Assembly: GCF_009389715.1 (NCBI RefSeq)
Contig: NC_052409.1
Span: 3,251,275-3,315,274 of the forward strand
Direction of reading: 5' to 3'
DNA from: Phoenix dactylifera
Taxonomy: Eukaryota; Streptophyta; Magnoliopsida; Arecales; Arecaceae
Length of the DNA stretch: 64,000 nucleotides
The stretch's first letter is position 1. The number at the start of each line of letters is the position of its first letter. The notes below the pieces were generated by a model. The model did not search any database, was not told the DNA's origin, and saw only the letters and a list, made by a program, of their open reading frames with translations. The position numbers and the translations under genes were made by a program. Shown one piece after another: positions 22,237-44,419 of this stretch.

Positions 22237-25006
22237 ATGGAGCCAGAGACCATCTCTCCGAGGTGTTTGCTTCTCTTTCTCTTCTTCCTCTGTTTCTTTC
22301 TTGCTCACATTTCCTCTACTAGAGCTAAATCTAGCGACGCGGAGGCCCTTTTAGCTTTGAAAGCCTCCATTGATCCCTTGGACGCCATCCCGTGGCGGCG
22401 AGAGGCCTCGCCGGAGCTCTGCAATGGGTGGTACGGAGTTAGGGAGTGCGCTTATAATGGGAGGGTCACCAAGCTTGTGCTCGAGTTCCTGAACCTCACC
22501 GGCACCCTAACCACGGAGATCCTCGCTCCCCTCGACCAGCTCCGTGTCCTCAGTCTCAAGTCCAACTCCCTCTCCGGCGCCATCCCCGACCTCGCCCCTC
22601 TCGCCAACCTCAAGTCCCTCTACCTCAACGACAACCGCTTCTCCGGCCGGATCCCGGCCACCCTCACCGCCCTCCACCGCCTCAAGGTCGTTGTTCTCTC
22701 CAGCAACCTCCTCTCCGGCCCCATTCCAGTGGCCTTCGCCGGAATCCCCCGGCTCTACACCCTCTGTCTTGAAAACAACCTCCTCACAGGCGAGATCCCG
22801 CCCTTCGACCAGCCGAGCCTCCGCTACCTCAACCTCTCGAACAACAATCTCTCCGGCGAAATTCCGGCCACCGAAGCCCTCGCCCACTTCAACCGCTCCT
22901 CGTTTCTCCACAATCCCAACCTCTGCGGCACCCAAATCAAATTCCCCTGTTCTGGAAAACCGACCTTTCGGCCCTCCAGCAGTCCAGAATCCCCCACTTC
23001 TTCTGCCACCAATGCCTTCCCTCCTCGTATCGCTTCTAATCACAAAAAAAGCAGCAGAAGAAGACTCGTTGCCATCGTCGCCGGCCCCATCGCTGGAGCT
23101 CTAGTCCTGTCTGCTTGCCTAGCATTAGCCGTGTGCTTGGTGTTCAGAAGAAAACGGCAAAGAGTAGCAGGGGGGAGTAGAACTCGGGGAGTTGGAGTGG
23201 ACAAGTCCTTAGAAGAAGGCGGAGGCGGAGGAGGAGGAGGAGGAGAGGAAGGTGGCGGCGCCGGCGGTGAAGGAAGGAAGGGGGGGTTCTCGTGGGAAGG
23301 GGAGGGTCTTGGAAAGCTGATGTTTTGTGGGGGTGTCCGGGAGATGTATAGCTTGGAGGAGCTGCTGAAGGCGTCGGCGGAGACGCTGGGAAGGGGGACG
23401 GTAGCGAGCACGTACAAGGCGGTGATGGAATCCGGGTTCATCGTGACGGTGAAGCGGCTCAAGGACTCGGCCCGGCCGGGGGTGGAGGAGTTCCAGCGGC
23501 GGATGGAGGAGCTCGGCCGCCTCCGCCACCCCAACCTGGTGCCCCTCCGGGCGTACTTCCAGGCCAAGGAGGAACGCCTCCTTGTTTACGATTACTTCCC
23601 CAATGGCAGCCTCTCCTCCCTCATCCATGGTATGCTCTCTCTCTCTCTCTCTCACATTCATTTTTTTTCATTCACCACCCTGAATTCTACTTTTTTGGTT
23701 TGGCGTCTCCTCTTTTTAATATCAAAACGGTGCACCACTGTGTTCACCACCACATTCCCTAACCAACGTGGCAAGAGGTGATTGGTATGATTGATGGAGA
23801 TTGTGGCATTCACTTGGTACCCCCCTCCCCTCTCCGAGCTACAATGGATGGGGAATTTTGTGGTGTCATAGATTTTTTTTTTTTTTTTTTATAATAAGCA
23901 AACGTTTTCAGTTAATATACTTGGCGTCTTGATGAGTGTGTAGTATAAGATGAGCCTGGAGCCTCATTTATGCTGGCCGAGATGCATGGTTTAAGAAATT
24001 CCACGGAGTGAATTAAATTCTTTCATGTGGCGTATGCAATGCTGCAACGTGACACGCACAATGCATTGCCACCTTTATCATATTTATTATTACTACTACT
24101 TTAGAAAGGCCCAACGTGTGATGCACGGTGGACTCAGATTTATAAAGGCTGTAGTTGTTCTGATCACGTACGACTTTTGTGCTTGCATATCTACAAGCCT
24201 ATCAGTTATCAACTTAAAAGTGGCCTTTTATGGTGAAAGGAAATCAATATATTGTAATTTTGAGCATTAAATTTAGCATTCTAGTGAATAACCATAACAA
24301 GATACAAGAAATAGGGTAACGAATCTCCATCCATGCATGGGTGGATAGGTTTGTGTCCTGCCTGCATAATTCATTTTTGTTAATGCAACAAGAATCTTAG
24401 AACTTGTGACATTAGATTTACGGTTTTAGGCCCTATTTGGAGAAACTGTTAGTAGTAGAGCTGTTGGAAGTAGAGCTGTTTGAAGCATAGCATTTATAAA
24501 AAGCTGTTTGCTGTTTGGTAACTACATTTTTAAAGTGCTGTGGTGCTTTAACATGTATTTGGTAAACAAACTGAGAAAGTATTTTTATGTGTCAAAATGA
24601 CCATAAAGGACATTACCAATATTATATAATAGAACATAATAAAATATAATATGTATTAATACATAAATATATGATATAGTATCATATTAATGTAATATAA
24701 TATAATATTATTATAATATAGTATTATAACATTATGTATTATAGAATAATAATTTAATATACTATTAAATTATTTAACATAACATATTAATGTATTTTGA
24801 TATAATGTAATATAATATTATATTTATAGTATAATACAATAATAAATATATAAAATATTATAATTATTAGTGTAAATTAATTTTTCATCCTTCTAATGAC
24901 CATTTATCTCTCTAACAAATTTTCTAGCTAGATGATAAAATTGGTTAAATAATTACTAATATTTTTATTTATTTATTTATTTAGATCAGATTATTTGCCA
25001 TCACTC

Positions 25007-25038
<32 letters not shown>

Positions 25039-27237
25039 TTATTTTATTTAAATATAGAAGGGTCCTGGCCATGGGTGGTGGTCGGCATGGTGGCTGCCAT
25101 CATGGGCAGCCACGAGCTCCTAAAACAAAAAAAAAAAAGAAGAGGTGGAAGAAACAGAGGCGGCGGCGTTGAGAGGAAGAAGAAGATAGAGAGGGAGAGG
25201 GAGAGGATGGGTGAGAGAGGAAGAGACGGGATGAGGGTTTTGGGGGAAAAAGTGTGATTTAAATGTGGATATTTTGTTCCAAAAAATAGCTTCTCGACAA
25301 AGTTGAAAACAGCGTTTTCGAAAAGCTCCAAATTGAAGCTTTTTTCTAAAATCTAATAATTTTTCAAAAATTTTATCAAATATTATTTTCTATCTAAAAA
25401 TATTTTTGGAGGATCAGAAAGTATTTTTCGACCTTTCAAAAATTCAGATAGGACCTTAAGACCACCGAGAGCAACGAATTCTAGGGTAAGGCAACTCAAC
25501 CAATAATGTGATACACTTGTTTTCACAAATTTAGATTGTGTAAGGTTTTCCGTGACGTCTTATCAACGTTCCTTGTCTCCTTCTCCGGGCTGGTATGGGT
25601 GCTGTCTCAGGAAACGTACGTTTGTCATCAACGAGACTGTTAAATTATTCCTAAAGTGTGAAGAGCAATAGCACTCTTTGTTCGTGCCTCCGGATAAAAT
25701 ACAACTGGAACAAATCACGAGTAATATTCCAAGCCCACAAAGTCACAGAGTGTGGGGTTTGGGGTCAAAAGATACTGCCGTCCTTGCCTAGTTATCTGAC
25801 CAAATTAAAACATTAAGATCCATAGTCGTTATCATTAGATGGCCTGCATCAAAGTAAGAATGGGTAGTAATACTTGTTTGGCCTGACCTGTTTCAGCTCT
25901 GTTGTATGAAATTATCCCTTGTTTACTGCCTTTTCTGGTGAACCTTTTTGATGAGCAAGGCCATTGCTGGGACCTGTCTGTGTGGTTCATGCATTAGACC
26001 ACTCGGGAGAGCATTGCACTAATTTGGCTCATTCCCTTTGTTGGTTTGCTTCACTCGCTCTGGTGCTCTCTCATCATCCTCCTCCTTCCTTTATGCCTCC
26101 ACTTCCCCTTAGCTACCTTCACACTCCAGGCAAAGTTCATGGGAAGGGGGAAAAAAAATTCAGTAAGTATAGATTTCGCAGCTAAGGAAGTATAGATGAT
26201 TATGATTTCAATAAGTATTTTTGTAGTTTTAATCGACGTATGTCGATTTACTTTCTCCTTGGTGAAGAGAGTAAAATTAAAGCACAATCAAGGCACATAT
26301 ATTTCTTTTTTTCTTTTTTTTAGCTGAAAAGATATTTTCTTTTTAAATAAACTTATCTATAAGAGTGAAAACGGAAAATATACTCTCTTTTTTTCGGTGT
26401 TAATAGACTGAATTGGCATGGTATATTGTCATGTTTGCTTGTTGCATAAACGATTGCGAACAAAATAGGGGGATATGTACCCAAAAAAATGAAGATAGGG
26501 GGATGATGACTGATGTGCGGCTGTGATTTATTTCAACAGGATCTCGGCCTTGTGGGAACGGGAAGCCCCTCCACTGGACGTCGTGCATGAAGATCGCTGA
26601 GGACGTGGCGGCCGGCCTCCTCCACCTCCACCAATCCTCCCCGCCCGTCGTCCACGGCAACCTCAAGACGTCCAACGTCCTCCTCGGCGGCGACTTCGAG
26701 TCCTGCCTCACCGACTACGGCCTCGTCCCATGGCTACTCCCCTCCCCCGACGACGACGTCCACCTCCCCTCCTCCTCCTCGCTCTTCTACCGCGCGCCGG
26801 AGACCCGCCACCCCCGCTCCCGCTCCTTCACCCCTCACTCCGACGTCTACAGCTTCGGCGTCCTCCTCCTCGAGCTCCTCACCGGGAAAACCCCCTTCCA
26901 CGACCTCGTCGAGGAGCACGGCGCCGACATCCCCCGGTGGGTCCGCTCGGTGCGCGAGGAGGAGACGGAGTCCGGCGAGGAACCGGTCTCCTCGGGGAAC
27001 GAGGCCTCGGAGGAGAAGCTGGCGGCGCTGCTGAACGTGGCAATGGCGTGCGTGGCGGTCGACGCGGGGCGGCGGCCGACCACAAAGGAGGCGCTCAGGA
27101 TGATCCGGGACGCGCGGGTGGAGGTGATCGTGTCGTCCAACAGCAGCGAGCATTCCCCCGGGCGGTGGTCCGATACGGTGCAGAGCTTGCCGAGGGAGTA
27201 CGGCCCCGAGCATTTGACTTTCGGAGAGAGGGATTGA
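22237..27237 (+). CDS. LRR receptor-like protein, subfamily III-type inactive kinase
   Basis: Two exons (22237-23629 and 26540-27237) join in frame to 696 residues; the single intron is GT-AG and 2.9 kb long. Order: signal peptide (1-30), LRR N-cap (34-71, with C-x-x-G-W-x-G-V-x-E-C), about five LRRs (76-215), a Ser/Pro-rich spacer, one membrane helix (277-303), a Gly/Glu-rich linker (316-350), and a kinase-like domain (about 380-655). The ATP lysine is kept (VTVKRL, K406), but HRD is HGN (503-505) and DFG is DYG (523-525). It is therefore a predicted pseudokinase; APE remains at 550-552. The C-terminal PGRWSDTVQSLP is typical of At1g60630/At5g67200-like plant RLKs, which act as plasma-membrane signalling scaffolds. 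ATG 22237 is chosen because the upstream in-frame codon is TTG. Confidence 0.92.
23873..23890. repeat. Poly(T) run of 18 in the RLK intron
   Basis: A homopolymer in the 5' part of the intron, possibly the poly(A) tail of an old minus-strand retroposon. No body is recognisable. Confidence 0.8.
24429..25455. mobile_element. Tourist/PIF-Harbinger-like MITE in the RLK intron
   Basis: The left end GGCCCTATTTGGAG and the inverted right end GGTCCTATCTGAAT form imperfect terminal inverted repeats. TTA is present on both sides (24426-24428 and 25456-25458), matching the 3-bp target preference of PIF/Harbinger elements. The interior has no transposase. It contains an AT-rich block (24600-24870), a TTTA microsatellite (about 24967-25045) and a GA-rich segment. 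It accounts for a third of the intron length. Confidence 0.6.
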
Positions 27238-28231
27238 TTTGGGTCTTGCTTGGGTTTTTGAATTGTTCTTCTCTTCAACGGTCAAGTTGCAGAGTCACTG
27301 ATTCAGTGTGGTGTGGTGTGGTGTAAATCTTTAGAATTTAGCGATTTTTGTTCCCCCTTCATTTGTTTTCCTATTGGATTCTGCGACACAGTGGCTGTCT
27401 GATTACTATGTCTGGATTCGCTAGTAGCCATCAAGAGCTGTAATCCCTCCAAAAGCTGATATTTGAGAGTGGATACGAGAGCGATAGATCTGATATAAAT
27501 AAATAACATTACTGTACAAAGAGATACATCCAACTGATACGTGACCCCTCGGAAACTTTGGAGGACATAATGCCCTGTCCTCATGTTTCTGCAAGGGACA
27601 GCCATGTTTGCTTGAAAAGGATATCTCTGAGCAAGTGGTATTTTGTATAGTGTGGAATTATGGACCCATGATCCAGCAAAGAGGAAGATAATTGCTAAAG
27701 AGCAAAGACAATGCAGCCATGTTGCTCGAACCAAACAACTTACGTGCATCTGTGCACGACAATAAGAGCAAGTACGGACTGGTACTCCAGCTCAGAGGCA
27801 GATGATGGCTAAGCGAGCAGAAAGAATACAGCTACATGTCTCGGGGGGGTTAAAATGCCTATGTCAAAAAGTAGTGTAGTAGTGAGAGTTACCAACTGGT
27901 GGTCCAAGATAGAGAGAGAGAGAGATAGTTGCTGAATGAAAGATAACGATGCAGATAGTTTTCTGGCATGTCCAATCATGCACTATAATGGAGAGAGACT
28001 CCAGAACAGGAGAGAGAAAAAAAAAAGCATTAGGAAATCCTTGGTTGCAATTACATTCAAAAGGAACAGAAATTTGCTGCTTCAGACTAGCCAGTCTGTT
28101 AACATTTGCTTAATTCCATGCGATATGACAGGCAGCCAGAATTAAAAACTTTAATATAAACGATTGGGCAGGCTGAGATGGAAATTGGCATTGAACAAAA
28201 CATTTTTGATGCACAGAAAGGAAGAAAACAT
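27238..28231. other. RLK 3' UTR and intergenic region
   Basis: The first few hundred bases after the stop at 27237 are presumably the RLK 3' UTR. I see no further coding exon before the CSM3/TIPIN pseudogene. Confidence 0.4.
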
Positions 28232-31200
28232 TCAAGAAGCCTGTGAGAGACGAGCACGAGCTGCAGCTCTTTCTAATGCTCTTGAACGTTTGGCTTCCAT
28301 GCGGGTGGGTCCTTTGCTCTTCTGTAATCTGACTTTTGCTGGGCAATGTCACAGTATTAAGTGCAAGTGCTACTTGATTTTGTGGCTCTTCCAGAGATCT
28401 AGGCTCTGGGTTTACTTCAGAAGCAGCTATGCCTTGTGAAGCTTGAGAAGGTTCCTGCTGCAAGTAGTGGTGTGGTTCCTGCAGTTGGAAATGGCATTTT
28501 CAAAAAAAGAGGTGCTATATTCTGGACAATTTTAGATACGAGAGATTGTAATTGTCGTGCAGGTTGAAATTTACGGTGTCCTATATATGAGGTAACAGAA
28601 GTTGTAAAAAGACCAAGGTAATACATGGTGAACAGAAAATCAGCACATATCTCTGATGCCAGTCAACTTGTTTTCAACCTTTACAATGTAAAAACTAAAG
28701 ATAAGAGGCCAATATGACTAGCATGAGAATAGAAAAATTTTAACTCCCTGATCTGCAGAAGAAAGATTCACTCCAAGATGCAACTTGAACTTCGAGGTCA
28801 ATGATTGCAATCATTATTGATCACCAATACTTTAACATGCTTAAAGTTGGTACATTGTGCTACTATGAGTGAAAGAAGAGTTCCAACTAACAAGAAAAGT
28901 CATTGAACATAAAGTAGCTTTTAAGCAGCGAACTCTAGCTTACAAGATCATTCAACTTACTCGTAGACTTCATGCAGAATAAGGGCCGTCTAACTTTGAA
29001 TGAGTTCGATCTGATAATTCATGTTTTCACCGGAAAGTATATAAATGCTTCAAAAAATATTGCTGGTTCTCAAATCATTCATGGATCATTGATCTACATG
29101 CAAAAAAAAAACAAGGCAAGCCTTGTCATGTTTACTTGGAGAGAGCTGATTGTTCATATGCATTCTACAATGCCGTTATGAAATCCTCCACAAAGCACCC
29201 TCTTATCTTTCTCAATGTACCATTCAGTCTCCATATTGCTCTAGTGTCTGCTTAGCTACCTAATCAAGATCATTTCCATTATCCACAATCTGAGTGATTC
29301 TTCCTGATTCTATGACCTATTAGCCCTATACGTTAAGTTTCCCTACTACATGCATTTTAAACTCAACAGTCCCCACTTTTACCATGCACACTTATTTTTT
29401 GTATGTTGTTGAAACATTAGGGAAGTAAAACAAGATTTATTAATTTTTAAATATTCTGAGGAATAAATATTGAATGACTGACGTTTATATTTTCCTCCAT
29501 TCTATCTCCTAATCTCAGCTAGACAAATACTTATTGAAGATTACACTTCCATTTCTCATGCAAGTATTCATTTATTAGCCTTTGTGTTTCCCCAAAGTCA
29601 TAGGTACTTGACATATTCATGAAATTTCAAAACAATTTTAACCAAATTTAAATTTGCAAGACTGAAAAATAGTTCACAAATGGCTTCGCAATCTACAATA
29701 TACATTTTGGAATTAGCATTAAGCACATGCTACAATATTCTTGAGTATCTAACAGAAACTGTATTTAGAAGCAAGAATTTTCAGCACCAGTTATGAACAT
29801 ATTTAGGTGAGGGCATATGCACAGCTAATAACTTAATCTGGAATCAAATGTTCAATTACAATCACAGAGCTGTATTGTGCCGGTAAGGATATAGTATGGA
29901 ATCTAGGAGTAAAGAATCACTTAAGTGCACTTAAAGAATTAAATGTCTAAAAAGATAAGAAATATAAAAAGTATAGGAACGTTCTAGCTTAAAGCAAGTT
30001 AGAATTGGTTTCTCTTATATTCAAGTTTATATAAATACAGTAATTGAAAAAATGCATGCAAAAATCAATCCCCATTTGGATTCAGAGGATATCAAATGTT
30101 TAATCAATAAAGTTCTGTAGAAATGTAGTTTTCTATTTAAGGAAAGTAATCATCTAATATGAAAATGTAATTTTTGACAAAAAAATTCTAAATTGAAAAA
30201 CAAGAGCATGGATTCAAGTCTGCTGAGATAATGGTTGCTATGCTTAAGTAAATGCGCAGTACAGGTTTAATGCTTTGTGGGCTACTAGCTGCATACAAAG
30301 TTGAAGTTACTATAATTTTTAAGAGTACCAGTTATTTAACAATCTGTTATTTGCAAATTAATCAGTGCATGGTATCTGTTTGACAAAGCTGCATTCAGTA
30401 AAAAAGACTCAAAAGGAAAGAACAGCAACTTTGACCATGAATATGATGCCCAAGATATAGTGTAGGTCTCATTGTGAGTATCAAACAGCTAGACAACTTA
30501 CCTCAGTAGCCTTTTGATAGATCTCATTAAACGTATCTTCTTGCATATCATCAGCATCATGACTCTCCAATGGCGGATCTACCGTATCGGCAACTCGGTC
30601 CTTCCCTGCAGCACCTTCTGTGGCAATAGATTGTTTATAGAAGATTTATGAATATTTTCATTACGTGTTGTTTATAACTTCTGCCAGATATTAAACTAGG
30701 CCTAAAAACATGATCTACCATTTGCCATATGATGGTGGTTGCTAATAATATGGAATACTGACCTTGTTTCAGGTCTAAACAGTGAATAATCTCGTGGAAA
30801 AAGCCGTTTACACATCAATATGCACACATAGTTAGGTAATGCACATCTTATGAATTTTGACATAGGAAACAGGCCCAACATGCTGCTCAAATGGTGACAT
30901 TGTCATCAACAAGTGTCAAAAGTTCTTTTTCTTGAGAATAACACAGTATATAATCTTATTAACCAGCTTCAAGCAGCGATAGTACAGTGGCATGTCTGAA
31001 ATACAAATTTTGCAACAATAAACTAGTTTAAAAAAGATGATCACCAAGAAATTGTGTTGATAAAATATTATTTTAAATTAAAAATTCGTACATAGATAAT
31101 GTTACATACTATGTCACACTATGGAGCAACTTGTTCAACCGGTGATTCATGCAATTTTGTGGGATCTCCTCCTTTGGCAGCTCTATCTCTCAATTCTGCA

Positions 31201-33655
31201 ATGCATCTCTTCATAAAACGAGAAAAATAAAAAATAAAAAAACAGTTTAAGTTAGAGAAAATTAAGCAATACTAGGGGAAAAGAACGTAGGGCTTGGAGT
31301 TCACATTATAATAGTAGAGATGATGCATAAATAGGTTTGCAAGCTTTAGTTGGAACCTGAGAAAAAAATCAATCAAGAGGGTAGCTGGGATAAGAATACA
31401 ATTGACAAGTTGCATGGATTTTACTAATTCATTCAGATTCAGCATTCAAAAAAAACATACACACAAATATGCAAGATTATCCTCGCATAAAAAGCCACTG
31501 AAGCAACTCCTACACCGACTTTGCAACTTGTTAATAAAGTAACCTACAAAGAAAAAATAAACCTTATATTCATAAAATCTGGTTAAAGATAACAAGCAAC
31601 CATGAATCCTGATCTAAAATAAATCACGCCAGTCAGAAAATGATGAAAATAACTAAAAATCTCTTAAGATGTCAGTTACTATCAATATCCACATCTCAAT
31701 TAGAAAAAACATGATGGATGGAGATGCAATGAATGGAAACTAAATTTTAATCTTTTGAATAGCAATATTTGCACAAATCTTCTTAGAGATTTTATTGAAT
31801 ACCTATGAACAACCCATTAACCATAGATATTTGAATATCTATTCATAGAAATTTTATTACCCAAAAAATTGTTTGCTGAAGGTGTAAACCAGTAATTTTA
31901 CATAGTACGACAAACTTAAATTGAATCAAGAAATCACATGCTTTTACAATTGAAAATGATGACAACAAACTAACACATGATGAGCTCACATTGATTTTCT
32001 ATGCTTGTAAGCTCAATGGAGCAATCTTTTCTCCTCAACCAAACAGTGGTCCTGATTGATTCAATTAAGACCACAAAATCTTGAAATTATTGCTCTGTAT
32101 TAGGGAAAAAATGGTCGCGACATCAAAGTAACCAATAAGGACAAGTATTATTACAAAACATACGGGTGATATAACCTTTCCACAAAAAACGGCAATTAAT
32201 CTTATCCTTGAAAACATGATTAGAATATAAAAGTCGTGCTGGTAAATCATGAAAAAGTAAAGCAAGAAGCATCATGGAGATCTCTTTAATGCCTTGCAAT
32301 TGGAAAAGATAATACAGATTCTCACTTTGAGTGAAGAAATAAAGAGCAGCATACATATAGTATAAGAGATTAGAAGTTGCTTTCAAAACAACTGATAACT
32401 AATCTACAGGAATACCTTCATGCAGATTGACATATACATGCCTCCTTTCCGATAAACCTCGTGTACCCAGCTAAATAAGGTAACTTAGATTGTTGAATAA
32501 GCAACAACGGGCTTGTGAAATGGTTTGATATGAATATTTTTTGAAGCAATTTCAATTTTAAGGTTCAGGTAAATACATAGCATGTCCTTGGAACCAGAAC
32601 TAGTTAGCCTTTTTCTTGCATACGCATGTTAGAGAAAACAATGATATCTTATGCCCCCAGTTAGCTTTCATAATAATATATCAGAAGTATCATTGATACA
32701 CATCACCAAGAGACATGGTAATGCATCATAGTTGTAGTCTAAAATCTTTATAAATCTTTACATCTTAGTGTAACCAAGAAAAAAATCCCTACATCTTTGT
32801 AGAACCAGCTTACCCTCAACTTTGTGCACAAATTGATCAAAGGAACAGCGAGGGATCGAACAAGCGTGTCATTGCACATGTAGACTAATCAAATTACCCA
32901 GACCAGTGACCTGCACAAGCAATGCAAGTGCTCATTCCTCATCGGAGGCCCGAAGAAAAAGACCAAATGGACAGATTTGTAGATTTGTAGTAAACTTGCA
33001 GCTATAGCAATTCAAGTAAGTAGTACCCATCTACACAAGTAGCCCTATAATATATATTTGCCCCAGAAAACAAATGACGATGAGTTAAGAGTTCACATCT
33101 AGAAATGAAGGCCTATAGAGAGGTTTGAAGCCTTGGAAGACGAGAAACAACAAAGCAATCCCAGTTAGAGCAAAAAACATAACAAACAACCTCAAACTAA
33201 AAGTTACGGCTTTTTGGATGCAGGGCTGGGCTTTACCAAAGAAGAAAAGACTTTAACTGCTCGAATGTAATAAACAAAGGGAAATCTGATACGGGAGAAT
33301 AAAGAACCCGTTACTCTGAGATCATGGATTACCGCAAATAACAATAGATTAGAGAATTGGGAGAGATGCAAACTAGCGGAGCTGTTACAAGAAATGGAGA
33401 TATAGAATGTACTTGCAAACAATCCACGAAAATAGTCTCGAAATCGAAGGCAAGGTGGGAGTTTCACCTCGTAACCACGGCCATGATCCTTAAAGGAACG
33501 GGGGAAATGGCGGAGGACAGCCGAGCCGAGGCCATCTTCGGAGAGCAGGTGGTCGGGCGCGAGCTCTGGCCTCGTCCTCGGAACCTTCTTGGCGGCGGTT
33601 GAAGCAGTGGCGCTGGGCTTCCCTGAGGCTGGCTGCTGAGAGAATTTGGATGAGA
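28232..33655 (-). pseudogene. Degenerate copy of plant CSM3/TIPIN-like (Swi3-domain) gene, introns retained
   Basis: Five exon remnants lie in order on the minus strand. (1) about 33655-33468: KKVPRTRPELAP, LLSEDGLG, LRHFPRSFK, HGRGYE|GTGAAA. (2) 32910-32814: VTGLGNLISL, then SFDQFVHKVE, the Swi3 core. (3) about 31208-31100: RCIAELRDR and GGDPTKLHE. (4) 30617-30502: MQEDTFNEIYQKATE. (5) 28454-28232: EEPSQ, ITEEQR, RMEAKRSRALERAAARAR. The family protects stalled replication forks with Timeless/Tof1 and normally begins with a CCHC zinc knuckle. Lesions: no ATG or zinc knuckle before remnant 1; TGG to TGA at the conserved Trp of L-Y-x-E-W in remnant 2; a stop after EQVAP in remnant 3; a 4-bp net insertion between ITEEQR and RMEAK in remnant 5. 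Retained introns mean a segmental copy, not a retrocopy. Less likely, it is a gene with assembly errors. Confidence 0.75.
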
Positions 33656-35203
33656 AGAAAGGCAGTCACGCGACTAAGGCCGCCCCCCCGGCATCCTTCG
33701 CCGCTGCGGCCGCAGCTCCGCCTTCCGCCGCCACACTTCTCTGCATCTCTCTGTCCCCCACCTCGCCGTGTCCGTGACTTTTTAGGCGGGAAAGGAAGGC
33801 GCGCGATCTTTTTTTTTTTAATTATTCTTTTAATTTACATGTGGGCTTTTTAATTTGATTCGGAGGTTTCTAGCCGGACTAGACCGACCCAGCCCATCAG
33901 GTTGGATCCTAGCTTTGTCGGTTCGGTCAAATTCCGTGCTCGCTAGAATTCGTAGACAAAAGCCATCTTGTTTACACGAAATTTTCTAAAATCTATCATC
34001 AATTGATGACACTTGTCTAGCAATAGTATTAGATGGATCAATAGATGGATAGTGTCGCCACTTCTTTAGATCAATAGTACTAGATACATAATTCTTATAA
34101 AATAGCACGACACCCTCTCGTAGTTTGATAGAATGCCGGTGAAGGGCTGCCGGCTGAATAAGTTCAATTTTGGGACTCTGATCCAAGGACACTAAGGCGG
34201 GACTGGTGTACGAATAGCAAATATGCTATTTGTTGCTACCAAAATACGAGCTGCTGAATCAGTGAGGTCGGATAGAACCTGAGATGAACCATGAGAGAGA
34301 TTGTTTGGACTCTGAGTTAAACAATTGTACATAAAAGTGTCGGCAACTATTGAGATTGAACTTAGCTATGGAGGCTTGCTTGGCACGACTTGTCTGACCT
34401 AAAATTGAAAAAGGAAGTCTATTTGCCAGAGTTTGTCCAATAGGAGTTCCTTTAATGTTCAAGCAAGCTAGATTTTGAATGAACAAAAGAAAGTTGAGAA
34501 AGTGGCGGAAATTGAGACAGTGTGAGCTGTGCACGTGGAGAGAATTAACTACACCGATCGTATAGTAATGAGCGATTCACTTAATTGGTGAGATAACGAT
34601 CGTACCTTCAACCACAATTAATTACTTTAAACATACTTGAAATAGAGATAAATGACACATCATTACTGGTCGGTCAACTTGCTCTGATTGGCTCGACGGT
34701 TCAAATCGGTGCCTTGATAAACATCGAAGTCAACAATTCGGTTGACAATCATGGCTAGAACTTAGCTACAAAGATTGCTAGCTTGATTTATGCCGACGTT
34801 ATCATCTTAGTTAATTGCTGAGATTATTACTTCGGCCAGGTACTGAGATCAGATTAAGGAATATAGACCACACCAATATCCTTACCTTCCAACCAACTCC
34901 TTCTTCTACATTAGCGTATAATTTTCAGAAATTAAAATATTTATTAATGCAATAACTTTTTGGTTATTTATTTAATGCAAAATAACAAAATCATTCTTGT
35001 ATTATATCTTTTTTTAAGTATATCCACCCTCAAATCTCATAGCTATAAGGCCCTAAAATGCGTCTCCCAAGCTTTCCCATCTCAAAGGCTCGAAACCCCC
35101 ACGCCCGAATAATCTCCGAGCTCCCCATTTCCTCCTAGGGTTCGTGCTCCTCCACTCGCGCAATCCCTAAGCTCTCTCTGCCGCGAGCTCTCTGTCGGCT
35201 CCC
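33656..35203. other. Intergenic and eIF4A3 upstream region
   Basis: No coding exon is supported. The last 150 bp are C-rich and form the likely 5' UTR of eIF4A3. I see no clear TATA box. Confidence 0.4.

Positions 35204-44419
<9,216 letters not shown>

Noticed and set aside
22544-23661. Long alternative frames over RLK exon 1 on both strands
   Set aside because: Ser/Pro- or Glu/Gly-rich shadows of the GC-rich LRR and kinase coding sequence; only the 22237 frame shows family motifs.
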